DNA of 64,000 nt, taken from NCBI RefSeq assembly GCF_011751765.2, contig NZ_CP061169.1, positions 496,001 to 560,000 on the forward strand. The letters are read 5' to 3'. The stretch is from Paramicrobacterium chengjingii (GTDB lineage Bacteria; Actinomycetota; Actinomycetes; Actinomycetales; Microbacteriaceae). The notes beneath the pieces are model-generated. The model worked only from the letters and a program-made list of their open reading frames with translations. It searched no databases and had not been told where the DNA came from. A program made the position numbers and the translations under genes. Every line of letters starts with the position of its first letter. Position 1 is the first letter of the stretch. Positions 1 through 8,441 of the stretch are shown here, piece by piece.

Positions 1-1373
1 TCAGTGTGTACGTCTGCGTCTGAGCGGTGGGCAACCGAACCGGGCTTGTCAACCTGCACAAGCCAGCGTTCGAGATTGCGCACCCAAGGCCGGGTCTGCC
101 ACTCGCCGTTGAACGGCCCGGTCTCATCGCCTGCCCAGTAGGTGTCTTCAGCATCGCGCAGTGCAGCCCATGCATCCGGTGAGTTCTGCGCTGTGTGTCC
201 CATCGACAGGCGCACCCAGTCCCAGAGCTTCGGGTACTCGGCAAAATACGACGGTTCCGGAACCACATAGATCCAGTTCGTTTGCAGCTGCAGAGCCTTG
301 AGATTCGATTGCCGCACCGCGTAGTACGGATCGTCGGTCTCGTACCCGCACTCGTTGTAGCACTCGTTCTCGGTGGCGACAATGCGGCTTCCATCGTGCA
401 CGGGAAGCGTATCGTCGAGCGACATGTGACCGTTGGGCAGAATGTGCGAGCCGTAGGCAGGAGCTTCGCTCAAATGAAAGTTCGAAAGCTCGGTAATGCC
501 GGTGCGAATGCCGAGTCCGGCATCGACAGCCTGCTTCGCAAGAAGGTCGTCATCGGTGCCGAAGGGACCCCACGGGTAGTCTTCGCCGGTGAAGACAAGT
601 TTGTTCGCGTTGTCGCCGAACATGTCGGCGAGGTCGGTCCAGGCGTGGCCGTACCACGACAAATACGTCTCAAGGTCGAGATCTCCCGCGTCGACGGCGG
701 CGGTGATCATCTCATAGTCGAACTCGGCCCAGGTAAACGCACCCGGAACATAGACGAAGGTGAGACGCTCATCGTCGGCGAGGCCGCTGTCGATGAACAA
801 CGTCTGGTAGGTGTCCATCAGATGACCCCACACGCACTCATTCCAGATCGGCAGATGCCGCTGGCCGTCGTAGTCGGGGCCATATGTCGATACCCCGCAA
901 TCGTCGACGACCCACTGCGGGGCCCACTCCTCGCCGCTCGCGAACACGCGCATCCAGAAGGTGTCCGGGCCCTCGAGCTGTTCATCGAGCGGCTCGAAGC
1001 TCATGTCCTGAGCCGTGCCGCTCGACTCGCGGTCCAGGGCGCCCGGTTCCGGCTGAATCTGCCCCCACGACACATCGACGGAGCGCGTATACACGTGGTC
1101 AGACGGGGACGCCTCCTCAGAGAAGAACCCTGAGTTTGCCGCCACACCCGCATCCGCTGGAAGGCTCCAGTCGTCGCCGTCGCGAATCGCGACGCCGTCA
1201 CCGGCATCCAGAAAAGGAAACGCCGGCCCGTCGTCTGACGCGTTGACCTGCTCGGATGCCGCCGGGCCCTGCCCGCACGCGGTGACACTCGCGACGGTCA
1301 GAGCAAGTCCGACAGCGATCGCGCTGCGGAGCCTTCGGTTTCGGCCGGCCTGCTGGGTGATGATCTTGGTCAC
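1..1373 (-). CDS. Secreted lipoprotein, probable glycoside hydrolase-like barrel (partial, C-terminus off the left edge)
   Basis: An open frame of 457 codons runs off the left edge with no stop. I chose GTG at 1373 because GGAGG (1379-1383) lies five bases upstream. The N-terminus has a basic segment, a hydrophobic stretch and a lipobox ending at Cys33 (VTAC), so the product should be a surface lipoprotein. The mature part is rich in Trp, Tyr and acidic residues, with segments such as SWGQIQPEPG, NECVWGHLMDTY, TGEDYPWGPFG and ATENECYNECGY, which recall TIM-barrel glycosidases. I recognise it as resembling uncharacterised actinobacterial proteins, but I cannot assign a GH family or a substrate. 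It is divergent from the next lipoprotein gene, and a 14-bp palindrome lies just upstream. Confidence 0.6.
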   Translation of the reverse strand, partial: MTKIITQQAGRNRRLRSAIAVGLALTVASVTACGQGPAASEQVNASDDGPAFPFLDAGDGVAIRDGDDWSLPADAGVAANSGFFSEEASPSDHVYTRSVDVSWGQIQPEPGALDRESSGTAQDMSFEPLDEQLEGPDTFWMRVFASGEEWAPQWVVDDCGVSTYGPDYDGQRHLPIWNECVWGHLMDTYQTLFIDSGLADDERLTFVYVPGAFTWAEFDYEMITAAVDAGDLDLETYLSWYGHAWTDLADMFGDNANKLVFTGEDYPWGPFGTDDDLLAKQAVDAGLGIRTGITELSNFHLSEAPAYGSHILPNGHMSLDDTLPVHDGSRIVATENECYNECGYETDDPYYAVRQSNLKALQLQTNWIYVVPEPSYFAEYPKLWDWVRLSMGHTAQNSPDAWAALRDAEDTYWAGDETGPFNGEWQTRPWVRNLERWLVQVDKPGSVAHRSDADVHT

Positions 1374-1419
1374 AATCGCCTCCGTGAGATTCTCAGGCGA
1401 TTCTCGCTGATGTTGCGCG

Positions 1420-1433
1420 ATCTGGGCCCAGAT
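1420..1433. promoter_or_regulatory. Perfect 14-bp palindrome in the divergent intergenic region
   Basis: ATCTGGGCCCAGAT is its own reverse complement. It sits 47 bases upstream of the GTG of the glycosidase-like lipoprotein and is a candidate operator. No regulator is encoded next to it, so the binding protein is unknown. Confidence 0.35.
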
Positions 1434-1605
1434 GATCACTTGCGGTGACCGTTTCAGCTCGATCAGTGGTCAGCATTCTCGCTGGAAAGAAGCCCGTGAC
1501 GCGCCGATCGATCGTTGCAGAAACAGTCAATGCAGTTCGCTAGGGTGAACCGGATGCTGCTGTGGCAGCCACTGACGGACGACCGCCGTTCTGAGTGCAA
1601 CCTTC

Positions 1606-1611
1606 GAGGAG
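1606..1611 (+). promoter_or_regulatory. Shine-Dalgarno GAGGAG that points to an ATT start
   Basis: GAGGAG is followed by exactly seven bases and then ATT at 1619. No ATG, GTG or TTG lies at a workable distance downstream. The only upstream in-frame candidate, GTG at 1595, has no Shine-Dalgarno and lies in front of this site. Confidence 0.5.
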
Positions 1612-1618
1612 TACCGCT

Positions 1619-2173
1619 ATTCGTCGCCACGCTTTCGCCACCGCACTTGCCGCACTCGCGCTTCTCGGACTCGTCGGCTGCGCACCCGCCGACTCCGAGG
1701 CCGGCCCGACGAAGACGCCGTCCGTTCCGCAGAGCCTCGCGCCATCGGCCACGGACGTCGCCGTCGGCGAGCAGAACGCAGAAGAGCTGTGTGCGGCCGA
1801 GAGCTCGTCTGGATCCGACGACGTCTGCGTGCTCGAGAACACCGAGATCGACGGCAACATCGTTTTCGCCACACAACGGGTTGTGAAGCTCATCGGGGCA
1901 ACGGTCACCGGCGCAGCATCCATCACGGGCGCAGACAGCGTCGTTGTAACAGATAGCACGGTGGAGGGCGACCTCGAGATGGCAGGAAACGTTGATGCTG
2001 TCGTCACGCAGAACTCGGTTGGGGCGACCCTGACCGTTGATGGCAGCAAGCACGGAACCGTCGAGAACAATACAGTCGCAGGCGATCTCAACTGCACGGG
2101 CAACGGTGCAGTGGAAGGCACCGGCAACTCGGTTTCGGGCACAGCTGCCAGTCAGTGCGCGAACGTAGTCTGA
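1619..2173 (+). CDS. Small surface lipoprotein with beta-solenoid-like repeats, probable ATT start
   Basis: From ATT at 1619 the product is 184 residues. It begins with two Arg, a hydrophobic segment and a lipobox LVGC at about residue 21, so it should be lipid-anchored outside the membrane. The second half (about residues 75-180) is made of short Val/Thr/Asn strands such as ENTEIDGNIVF, VTDSTVEGDLEM, TQNSVGATLTV and ENNTVAGDLN. That period looks like a right-handed beta-helix or solenoid. A GTG at 1595 in the same frame would add eight residues but has no ribosome site. The function is unknown; an adhesive or polysaccharide-contact role is only a guess from the neighbouring glycosidase-like gene. 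Confidence 0.65.
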   Translation: MRRHAFATALAALALLGLVGCAPADSEAGPTKTPSVPQSLAPSATDVAVGEQNAEELCAAESSSGSDDVCVLENTEIDGNIVFATQRVVKLIGATVTGAASITGADSVVVTDSTVEGDLEMAGNVDAVVTQNSVGATLTVDGSKHGTVENNTVAGDLNCTGNGAVEGTGNSVSGTAASQCANVV

Positions 2174-2353
2174 TCCGCCGACGTCACAGCTCGAAGCTGG
2201 GGTCGAAAGGGGCCATCCGGCTCGACTCCGCCCGCATTCACTGCTCGATACGAATGCAAATGATGAAGAAGCGTCCGCCACTACGCAACTACTTTCTGGT
2301 TGCCAGACTTATGCCCTCTCGTGGCCCCGAATTCCTTGATTTTCTGCCGCAGA

Positions 2354-2393
2354 ATCCGAAGGATTATCGACTAGCAGTAATACGATTTCGGAT
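2354..2393. promoter_or_regulatory. Inverted repeat ATCCGAA / TTCGGAT upstream of the FAD oxidoreductase
   Basis: ATCCGAA (2354-2360) and TTCGGAT (2387-2393) form a 7-bp inverted repeat with 26 bases between the arms. The left arm lies inside a smaller hairpin, AATCC-GAA-GGATT (2353-2365). The site is 20-60 bases before the ATG at 2413 in an AT-richer stretch, where a regulator such as the nearby IclR protein could bind. The rest of 2174-2412 shows no gene. Confidence 0.3.
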
Positions 2394-2412
2394 AGTAGAA
2401 AAGAGGCTGCTT

Positions 2413-3825
2413 ATGAGCACCGACTACGACGTAGTGGTTGTCGGAGGAGGAACAGCTGGGTCATTCGCAGCAATTGCTGCAGCGACGACGGGCGCAAAGA
2501 CTCTGGTAATTGAAAAGCAGGGCTATCTGGGAGGCATACTGTCTCTCGGCATGCACATGCTGGGAACGCTAGATCACGAAGGCTACTGGGCTCTCGGGGG
2601 ACTCGGTCGAAAACTCATCCTCGACCTCGTGAATGAGGGATTCGCGACTCCTCCAATTACGGACTCGCTGTTTGGGGCGTTCAACTCGCAAGACGCTGAG
2701 GTCGCAAAGATCTTTCTCTTGCAGATGGCCAGTGACGCTGGCGTCGAGTTCTTGTTCCACTCGACGGTTATCGATGCCGAAACAGAGGGAGACGACGTTA
2801 CATCGGTTCTCGTTGCGAACAAGGCCGGCACTCGCACGATCCGAGCGAAGAGTTTTGTGGATTGTTCCGGCGATGCCGATCTCGTCGCGCTGGCCGGAGG
2901 CGATTTCGTCTTCGGAAGTGGAGAGGTCTCAGCGCCACCACAGCCGGTGAGCAACATCTACAAGGTGAGCGGCGTCGACATTGAGCGAGTCTGGGATTAC
3001 CTCGAAGCACACCCCGAGGAGTATAGAACCCCGCCCGGCTGGTCTGGGGAAACCTATTCGATGGAGTTCATTCGGAATACCCCGGGAATTCATTTTCATG
3101 CCTTTGAGAATCTCATTAGTGAGGCGAGGGTAGCTGGAGAATTCACCATCACACGAAATGCCGTTGGTATCTACACGTACCCGTGGAACAACGAGGTCGG
3201 CATCAATGTCACCCGCGTCCACGGGGTAGACGGTACAGATCCGGACGAAGTCTCTCGTGCCGAGTTAGAAACTCGGCTCCAGGTCTTGGAGAGCTTTCGG
3301 TTTCTCCGCAAGTATGTGCCCGGCTTCGAAAATTGCTGGCTTTCGTCCGTGCCGTTCCAGGTGGGCATAAGGGAGTCTCGCCATATTGTGACGGATCGCA
3401 CACTGACGAAGGAAGATGTGCTCTCTGGGCGAGATTTCAGCGACCAAGTTGGTCGGGGTGCTTATCCACTCGACATTCATGATGTCCAGCCAAATAGCAC
3501 GGTGCTAGGGAACGAAGTGGACGGTGGCGGCATCTCCCTCATCCGCATCGCGAAATCTTATGGCATCCCCCGTCGCTCACTAGTTCCGAACGGACTCAGC
3601 AACGTTTCTGTCGGTGGTCGTTGTATTGGGGCCGACCAGGAAGCCGCGGGTTCCGCCAGAGGACAAGCGGTTTGTATGGTTACCGGCCATGCTGCAGGAG
3701 TGATCGCGGCGCACTCCGCACTCCGCGGCCAAGGGGTTCTGGATGTTCCGATCGACGTATTGCAGAAAACTCTTGTTGAGCAAGGGGCGGTTCTCGCTCG
3801 GAACGAAAAGCCGCAGAGCAATTAG
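2413..3825 (+). CDS. FAD-dependent oxidoreductase (FAD_oxidored type)
   Basis: The 470-residue product starts at ATG 2413 behind AGAGG; the frame is open further upstream, but that part has no protein character. Residues 5-20 carry the dinucleotide-binding turn VVVVGGGTAGS, followed by IEKQGYLGG, as in proteins that bind FAD through a Rossmann fold. The segment SFVDCSGDADLVALAGG near the middle is typical of the FAD_oxidored family. The C-terminal part has GGRCIGADQEAAGSARGQ, a second FAD-contact region. A cytoplasmic oxidation of a small organic substrate is likely but the substrate cannot be read. The gene is followed by a strong hairpin and then an MFS transporter and IclR gene, suggesting a catabolic module. 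GC content is visibly lower than in its surroundings. Confidence 0.85.
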   Translation: MSTDYDVVVVGGGTAGSFAAIAAATTGAKTLVIEKQGYLGGILSLGMHMLGTLDHEGYWALGGLGRKLILDLVNEGFATPPITDSLFGAFNSQDAEVAKIFLLQMASDAGVEFLFHSTVIDAETEGDDVTSVLVANKAGTRTIRAKSFVDCSGDADLVALAGGDFVFGSGEVSAPPQPVSNIYKVSGVDIERVWDYLEAHPEEYRTPPGWSGETYSMEFIRNTPGIHFHAFENLISEARVAGEFTITRNAVGIYTYPWNNEVGINVTRVHGVDGTDPDEVSRAELETRLQVLESFRFLRKYVPGFENCWLSSVPFQVGIRESRHIVTDRTLTKEDVLSGRDFSDQVGRGAYPLDIHDVQPNSTVLGNEVDGGGISLIRIAKSYGIPRRSLVPNGLSNVSVGGRCIGADQEAAGSARGQAVCMVTGHAAGVIAAHSALRGQGVLDVPIDVLQKTLVEQGAVLARNEKPQSN

Positions 3826-3830
3826 AGATT

Positions 3831-3863
3831 GTGGCTGATACCGCTGGTCGCGGTATCAGCCAC
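3831..3863 (+). terminator. 14-bp perfect stem-loop after the FAD oxidoreductase
   Basis: The arm 3831-3844 pairs perfectly with 3850-3863 around the loop TGGTC. It begins six bases after the stop codon and has no T-tract, as is common for actinobacterial terminators. It would separate the oxidoreductase from the transporter gene. Confidence 0.75.
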
Positions 3864-3969
3864 CTCTCCTCTCGGAGGAACCCGAGGCGACTGTGCCAGG
3901 CGACAAACACGTCTGTGAACAGCTGACTCGCTCACGCTCCATGATCCTCACCGGAAAGGACACAACGAC

Positions 3970-5325
3970 GTGCAAGATAACGTTCAGCCTGAGAATGCAG
4001 GAATCCAAAAGGTCGGAATATCCGCTCTGATCGGCAGCGCGATCGAATGGTATGACTTCTATATATACGGAACGGCCGCAGCACTCGTTTTCGGCACCCA
4101 GTACTTTCCAAGTTTCTCTCCCGTGGCCGGGACGCTTGCCGCCTTCGCGACATTTGCTGTGGGCTTCATAGCACGGCCTATCGGCGCCATCATATTCGGG
4201 CACTTTGGAGATCGCGTCGGCCGAAAGAATACGCTCGTGCTCACGCTGCTGATCATGGGGTGCGCAACTGTTTTGATTGGGGCGGTTCCCAATTACTCCA
4301 CGATCGGAGTGTGGGCACCAATTGCTCTCACGGCTATTCGTTTCATTCAAGGCTTCGCCGTGGGAGGAGAGTGGGGCGGCGCAACGACAATGGTGGTTGA
4401 ACACTCACCTCGGAAGAAGCGCGGATTCTATGGCGGCCTGCCACAGATGGGCGTCCCCATTGGTCTCGTACTCTCAACCGCAGTCTTTTCAGCAGTATCT
4501 GCTTTGCCCGACGACGATTTCATGTCCTGGGGATGGCGTATTCCCTTCTTCCTCAGCGCCCTTCTGATTCTGGTTGGCTTGCTGATACGGGTCAAGATTG
4601 AAGAAACTCCGACCTTTGCAGAGATGGCCAAGGCCGGGGGTAAAGCCAAGATCCCGTTCAAGGAGGCTCTGGTCCACGGCTGGAAGGAGATTCTCCTGAC
4701 CGCGGCGCTCTACCTCGGCCACGGTGTACTTTTCTACGTGATCACGGTGTTCGTCCTTTCTTATGGCACGAGCGAGCTGGGATTGCCGGAGAGCCTTCTG
4801 CTGACGTGTGTGATGATCGCCGCTGGTCTGGAAATTCTGTTGGTACCCGCATTCGGAGCGCTCTCTGACAAGCTCGGCAGGCGAACTGTGTATATCGCCG
4901 GTGCAGTCGGTGCAATAGTGATGGCTTTCCCCTTCTTTGCCGTGCTCGAAACTGGGTCCCCCATTCTGATCGGCGCGATCACAATTCTGGTAATCACCCT
5001 CTGCCACGCTGCGATGTACGGGCCGATTGCTGCCTGGTATGCGGAAATGTTCGGACCGAGCGTACGGTACACAGGAACATCGATCGGGTATCAGATTGGT
5101 GGCGCAATATCTGGGTTTGCGCCCATGATCGCTGGCGTTCTCGTCGGCACGACAGGTGGGGCTTCATGGCCTCTCGGCCTGATGTGGATGATTGCCGTTG
5201 GCATTGGAATTGCCGCCGCGCTGATTGCGAAGGAAACCAGAGGTGTGAGCCTGACAGCGAAAAGTCATCCTTCTGACTCTTCAGCCACTGAAGGAGTTGA
5301 AGTGGAGAATGTCGAAAGCCTTTAG
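3970..5325 (+). CDS. MFS transporter, metabolite:H+ symporter (MHS) family
   Basis: This is a 451-residue integral membrane protein starting at GTG 3970 behind GGAAAGGA (3953-3960). The N-terminal IEWYDFYIYG and the loop GDRVGRKNTLVL are signatures of the MHS branch (ProP, ShiA, KgtP relatives) of the major facilitator superfamily. About twelve hydrophobic segments can be counted, and a second motif, LSDKLGRRTV, lies after the central loop. These carriers import organic acids or betaine-like solutes with protons. The neighbouring FAD oxidoreductase and IclR regulator suggest that the substrate is a small acid oxidised by the former, which is inference. Confidence 0.88.
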   Translation: MQDNVQPENAGIQKVGISALIGSAIEWYDFYIYGTAAALVFGTQYFPSFSPVAGTLAAFATFAVGFIARPIGAIIFGHFGDRVGRKNTLVLTLLIMGCATVLIGAVPNYSTIGVWAPIALTAIRFIQGFAVGGEWGGATTMVVEHSPRKKRGFYGGLPQMGVPIGLVLSTAVFSAVSALPDDDFMSWGWRIPFFLSALLILVGLLIRVKIEETPTFAEMAKAGGKAKIPFKEALVHGWKEILLTAALYLGHGVLFYVITVFVLSYGTSELGLPESLLLTCVMIAAGLEILLVPAFGALSDKLGRRTVYIAGAVGAIVMAFPFFAVLETGSPILIGAITILVITLCHAAMYGPIAAWYAEMFGPSVRYTGTSIGYQIGGAISGFAPMIAGVLVGTTGGASWPLGLMWMIAVGIGIAAALIAKETRGVSLTAKSHPSDSSATEGVEVENVESL

Positions 5326-5399
5326 ACGCGATGTCATGAACGTGCAGATCGCTCAGGCTGTGAGTTTCGATACCGTGTAATCGAACACCGATTGGGTTT

Positions 5400-6203
5400 A
5401 TGACAGAGAAGAAGGTGTACCGGCGACCAACGTACGCCATCACGTCGGTTGACCATGCGCTAAGACTCATCCAGATCATTCGAGACACGGGGGACTTGCG
5501 TGTTTCGGACGCGGCAGCAGAGCTGGGCATCGCGACGTCGACCGCTCATCGACTGCTTGCAATGCTCGTTTATCGTGGATTCGCCGTTCAGGATGACACA
5601 CGAGCCTACGCGCCGGGTCCGGCGCTCGGAGTCGCTCCGTCAAAGGCACCATGGACGAGGGTGCTTCGAGACCTGCTTTATCCCCATGTTGAGCTGCTCG
5701 CCGATCGACTCAATGAGACCGTTAGCCTCATGTTTCGTGTTGGCGGCAAAGTCAGGCTCCTGACCAGTGTGGAGGCCGCCAACGTGCTGCGGGTCGGCGA
5801 TCGCACCGGTGTAGTTCTCAATGCGCGTGATGCTTCTGGCGGGAAGGCCCTGCTCGCCGAAGTCGATCGCGCGAGCGTTGAGCGACTCTATCGCAGCCGT
5901 TCGGCCGAGCTGGCAGGAGAATATCTGGCCGATCGAGAGTTTGCCCGCATTCTCCGCGAGCTCGATGACGTGCGTACCCGTGGCTTTGCGCTCAACAACG
6001 AGGAGACAGAGCCTGGAGTCTGCGCAATCGGCGCGAGCCTGCGCGATGTACGTGGCCGTCCCGTCGCTGCGTTCAGCGTTGCAGTTCCAGCGACGCGCAG
6101 GGGCCTTCTCCGCGAGAGCAAAGTTATCGCGTTCGTGCGAGAGGCCCGGAGTGACATGGAAGTTGAGTTGCGGACTAATGACTTCGACGCCACGATTCGT
6201 TAG
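5400..6203 (+). CDS. IclR family transcriptional regulator
   Basis: The 267-residue product has an N-terminal winged helix (about residues 10-70, with LRVSDAAAELGIATSTAHRLLAML) and a C-terminal IclR effector-binding domain (about 80-255). The start is ATG 5400; the Shine-Dalgarno is weak. IclR proteins usually control adjacent catabolic genes and respond to an aromatic or organic acid. The gene follows the MFS transporter on the same strand after 74 bases, so control of the oxidoreductase and transporter genes is likely. A convergent epimerase gene lies downstream. Confidence 0.88.
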   Translation: MTEKKVYRRPTYAITSVDHALRLIQIIRDTGDLRVSDAAAELGIATSTAHRLLAMLVYRGFAVQDDTRAYAPGPALGVAPSKAPWTRVLRDLLYPHVELLADRLNETVSLMFRVGGKVRLLTSVEAANVLRVGDRTGVVLNARDASGGKALLAEVDRASVERLYRSRSAELAGEYLADREFARILRELDDVRTRGFALNNEETEPGVCAIGASLRDVRGRPVAAFSVAVPATRRGLLRESKVIAFVREARSDMEVELRTNDFDATIR

Positions 6204-6320
6204 CGTGGCCCCAAAATTTGCGGCACCGTTGAGAGTATCGAGAAACGGACAGAACCTGACAGCGCGAAATGAGCTCAGTCTCTCGATCTAGCTTGTACCA
6301 ACCCCATTGTCGGAGAGAAC

Positions 6321-7304
6321 CTAGCCTCGCGCCTCGGCGACGAGGCGGTCGAAGACCGCGTCGAGGGCGGCATCCGCCTTCTGCTTCTCCGGGTGTGCGT
6401 CGAGCCACTCGATCTGCGCGCGGGCACCCTGCCAATAGGGCACAGTGGTGCCAAATTCTGGTACGAGCGCGCGCAGTTTGCTTGTGTCGAACACCATCGA
6501 ATGCGACTTGTCACCGAGCAGGCCAGGGCCAAGCTCCGGGAGCGCAGAAGCGATGCGATCGCTCGTGACATGAACGATGTCGCAAGGTGCACCGGCAGCA
6601 TCCGCGAGCCACTCGTAGATCTGGTTCCACGTCGGCGAGTGATCGCTGGTGATCGTGAACGCCTCTCCGATCGCCAGCGGATTGCCGAGCAGTCCGCTGA
6701 ACCCGACAGCGAAGTCGGTATTATGCGTCAGCGTCCACAGGCTCGTCCCGTCGCCGTGCACAACGACGGGCTTTCCCTCGCGCATGCGGGCGACGTCGGT
6801 CCAGCCGCCGAGCGTTGGAAGCCCCGTGCGATCGTAGGTGTGCGACGGGCGAACGATCGTGATCGGAAACCCGCGCTCGCGGTACGCCGTGACAAGAAGG
6901 TCTTCGCCGGCGATCTTGTCGCGCGAATACTGCCAGAACGAATTGCGCAGCGGCGTCGACTCGGTGACGGGCAGTCGCGATGGCGGAGTCTGGTACGCGG
7001 ACGCCGAGCTGATGAACACGTATTGCCCCGTGCGCCCCTCGAAGAACTCGACGTCGCGGCCCACCTGCTCGGGCGAGAACGCGACGAACTGCGCGACGGC
7101 GTCGAACTCGCGGTTGCCGATGGCGTCACGAATGGATGCTGGCGAGCCGGCGTCCGCAGTCAGCTGCTCCACGCCGTCGGGCAGCGGTCGGTCGGTGCTG
7201 CGCCCCCGATTGAGCACAGTCACCTCGTGACCGCGACCCAGAGAGGCGCGCACACACGCCGAGCTGATTACGCCGGAACCGCCGATGTAGAGCACTCGTG
7301 TCAT
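6321..7304 (-). CDS. NAD-dependent epimerase/dehydratase (extended SDR)
   Basis: The 327-residue product opens with TRVLYIGGSGVISSACV, a glycine-rich NAD-binding turn, and carries the catalytic YSRDK (Tyr-x3-Lys) near residue 130. ATG 7304 fits the family start best; two further ATGs lie at 7313 and 7316. Extended SDR enzymes of this type act on sugar nucleotides or free sugars in the cytoplasm. The gene is divergent from a LacI regulator with about 80 bases between, so it may belong to the arabinoside locus to the right, but the substrate cannot be told. It is convergent with the IclR gene. Confidence 0.82.
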   Translation of the reverse strand: MTRVLYIGGSGVISSACVRASLGRGHEVTVLNRGRSTDRPLPDGVEQLTADAGSPASIRDAIGNREFDAVAQFVAFSPEQVGRDVEFFEGRTGQYVFISSASAYQTPPSRLPVTESTPLRNSFWQYSRDKIAGEDLLVTAYRERGFPITIVRPSHTYDRTGLPTLGGWTDVARMREGKPVVVHGDGTSLWTLTHNTDFAVGFSGLLGNPLAIGEAFTITSDHSPTWNQIYEWLADAAGAPCDIVHVTSDRIASALPELGPGLLGDKSHSMVFDTSKLRALVPEFGTTVPYWQGARAQIEWLDAHPEKQKADAALDAVFDRLVAEARG

Positions 7305-7383
7305 GCGTCTCATCATGCCGGATGCTGGCGCACAGCGCTATGGCGAATGCGCCGCCACTCCTGCCGCCGATTATGCTGTGTGC

Positions 7384-8391
7384 ATGCGAGCGACAATGCG
7401 TGATGTAGCGTCGCGGGCGGGGGTGTCGCCCAAAACGGTGTCGAATGTCATCAACGGCGTCGTCTTCGTACGCCCTGAAACACGCGAGCGCGTCGAGCAG
7501 GTGATGGCAGAGCTTGACTACGTGCCAAACCTCAGTGCACGTGGATTGCGCAACGGGCGGTCAGGCGTGCTGGCGCTCGCGCTGCCTCACTTGTCGACGC
7601 AGTACTCGGCAGAAACCGTCGGCGCTTTCGTCGAGGTCGCGCACTCGCGGGGGTGGGCAATTCAGGTCGAAGAAACGGGCGCCGAGCCGACGCGCGAGAT
7701 CGAGCTGTTGTCACGGGCGCGCGCCCATCTGGTTGACGGGCTCATACTCAACCCGATCACTCTGGAAGACAGCGTTATCGCGCAGGCGCGAAACCTGCCA
7801 CCTCTCGTGCTCATCGGGGAGGTCGAGCAGAGCCTTGTCGACCTCGTCGGTGTCGACAGTCGTGCATCCGCTTACGAGATGACGCGGCACCTCATCGAGC
7901 GGGGATGTCGTCGGATCGCCGTCGTCGGATCACCAGCCTCCGAGTTTCAGACCGCAACCTCGCGTCAGCGCACGGAAGGCTACCGAGATGCCCTCCGAGA
8001 AGAGGGGCTGCCGCTCGATGCAGAGCTGGAGATTGGCTGCGGCGATTGGACTGCGGCGGGAGCAGCATCCGCGTTCTCGGCATTTCTCGATGGTGGCGGT
8101 GCCGTTCCCGATGCGGTGTTCTGCTTCACCGACACCATGGCAATCGGCGTGCTGAATGTGCTGTGGAGACACGGCCTTCGAGTGCCCGAAAACGTGCGGG
8201 TAGCAGGCTTCGACAACACGGTGGACAGTCCGTACGCCGTTCCGCCGCTCACCACAGTTACCTTCGATCGTCGCGAGTTGGCGAAGCTCGCCATTGAGCG
8301 ACTGGAGCAGCGCCTCGCCGACGAGTCACTCGAGCCTGTGAGAACGCGGGTGCCGTACCGCTTAGTGGTGCGTGAGAGTACAGGGCGGTAG
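7384..8391 (+). CDS. LacI family transcriptional regulator of the arabinoside locus
   Basis: The 335-residue protein has a LacI helix-turn-helix at residues 5-50 (DVASRAGVSPKTVSNVINGVV, then the hinge-helix region LSARGLRNGRSG), followed by a periplasmic-binding-like sensor domain. I chose ATG 7384 because a -10 box TATGCT (7372-7377) lies six bases upstream, which fits a leaderless transcript; no Shine-Dalgarno is present. The gene precedes a sugar ABC transporter and a GH51 arabinofuranosidase, and a perfect CG-centred palindrome lies between it and the transporter. It most likely represses those genes until an arabinose-containing sugar is present. Confidence 0.88.
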   Translation: MRATMRDVASRAGVSPKTVSNVINGVVFVRPETRERVEQVMAELDYVPNLSARGLRNGRSGVLALALPHLSTQYSAETVGAFVEVAHSRGWAIQVEETGAEPTREIELLSRARAHLVDGLILNPITLEDSVIAQARNLPPLVLIGEVEQSLVDLVGVDSRASAYEMTRHLIERGCRRIAVVGSPASEFQTATSRQRTEGYRDALREEGLPLDAELEIGCGDWTAAGAASAFSAFLDGGGAVPDAVFCFTDTMAIGVLNVLWRHGLRVPENVRVAGFDNTVDSPYAVPPLTTVTFDRRELAKLAIERLEQRLADESLEPVRTRVPYRLVVRESTGR

Positions 8392-8441
8392 CGTTCGCGC
8401 CCCGAGTTGCAATTGAGTCTCACATCGGGTCTTGCGCCATC

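Noticed and set aside
195..1133. Long open frame on the plus strand opposite the left-edge lipoprotein gene
   Set aside because: The minus-strand frame has a ribosome site, a signal peptide with lipobox and protein-like composition; the plus frame is rich in Arg and Val and has none of these. It is a shadow caused by high GC.
2155..2412. Upstream extension of the FAD oxidoreductase frame
   Set aside because: The frame is open but the extra 86 codons have no domain character and overlap the lipoprotein end; ATG 2413 has a Shine-Dalgarno and begins the Rossmann motif at once.
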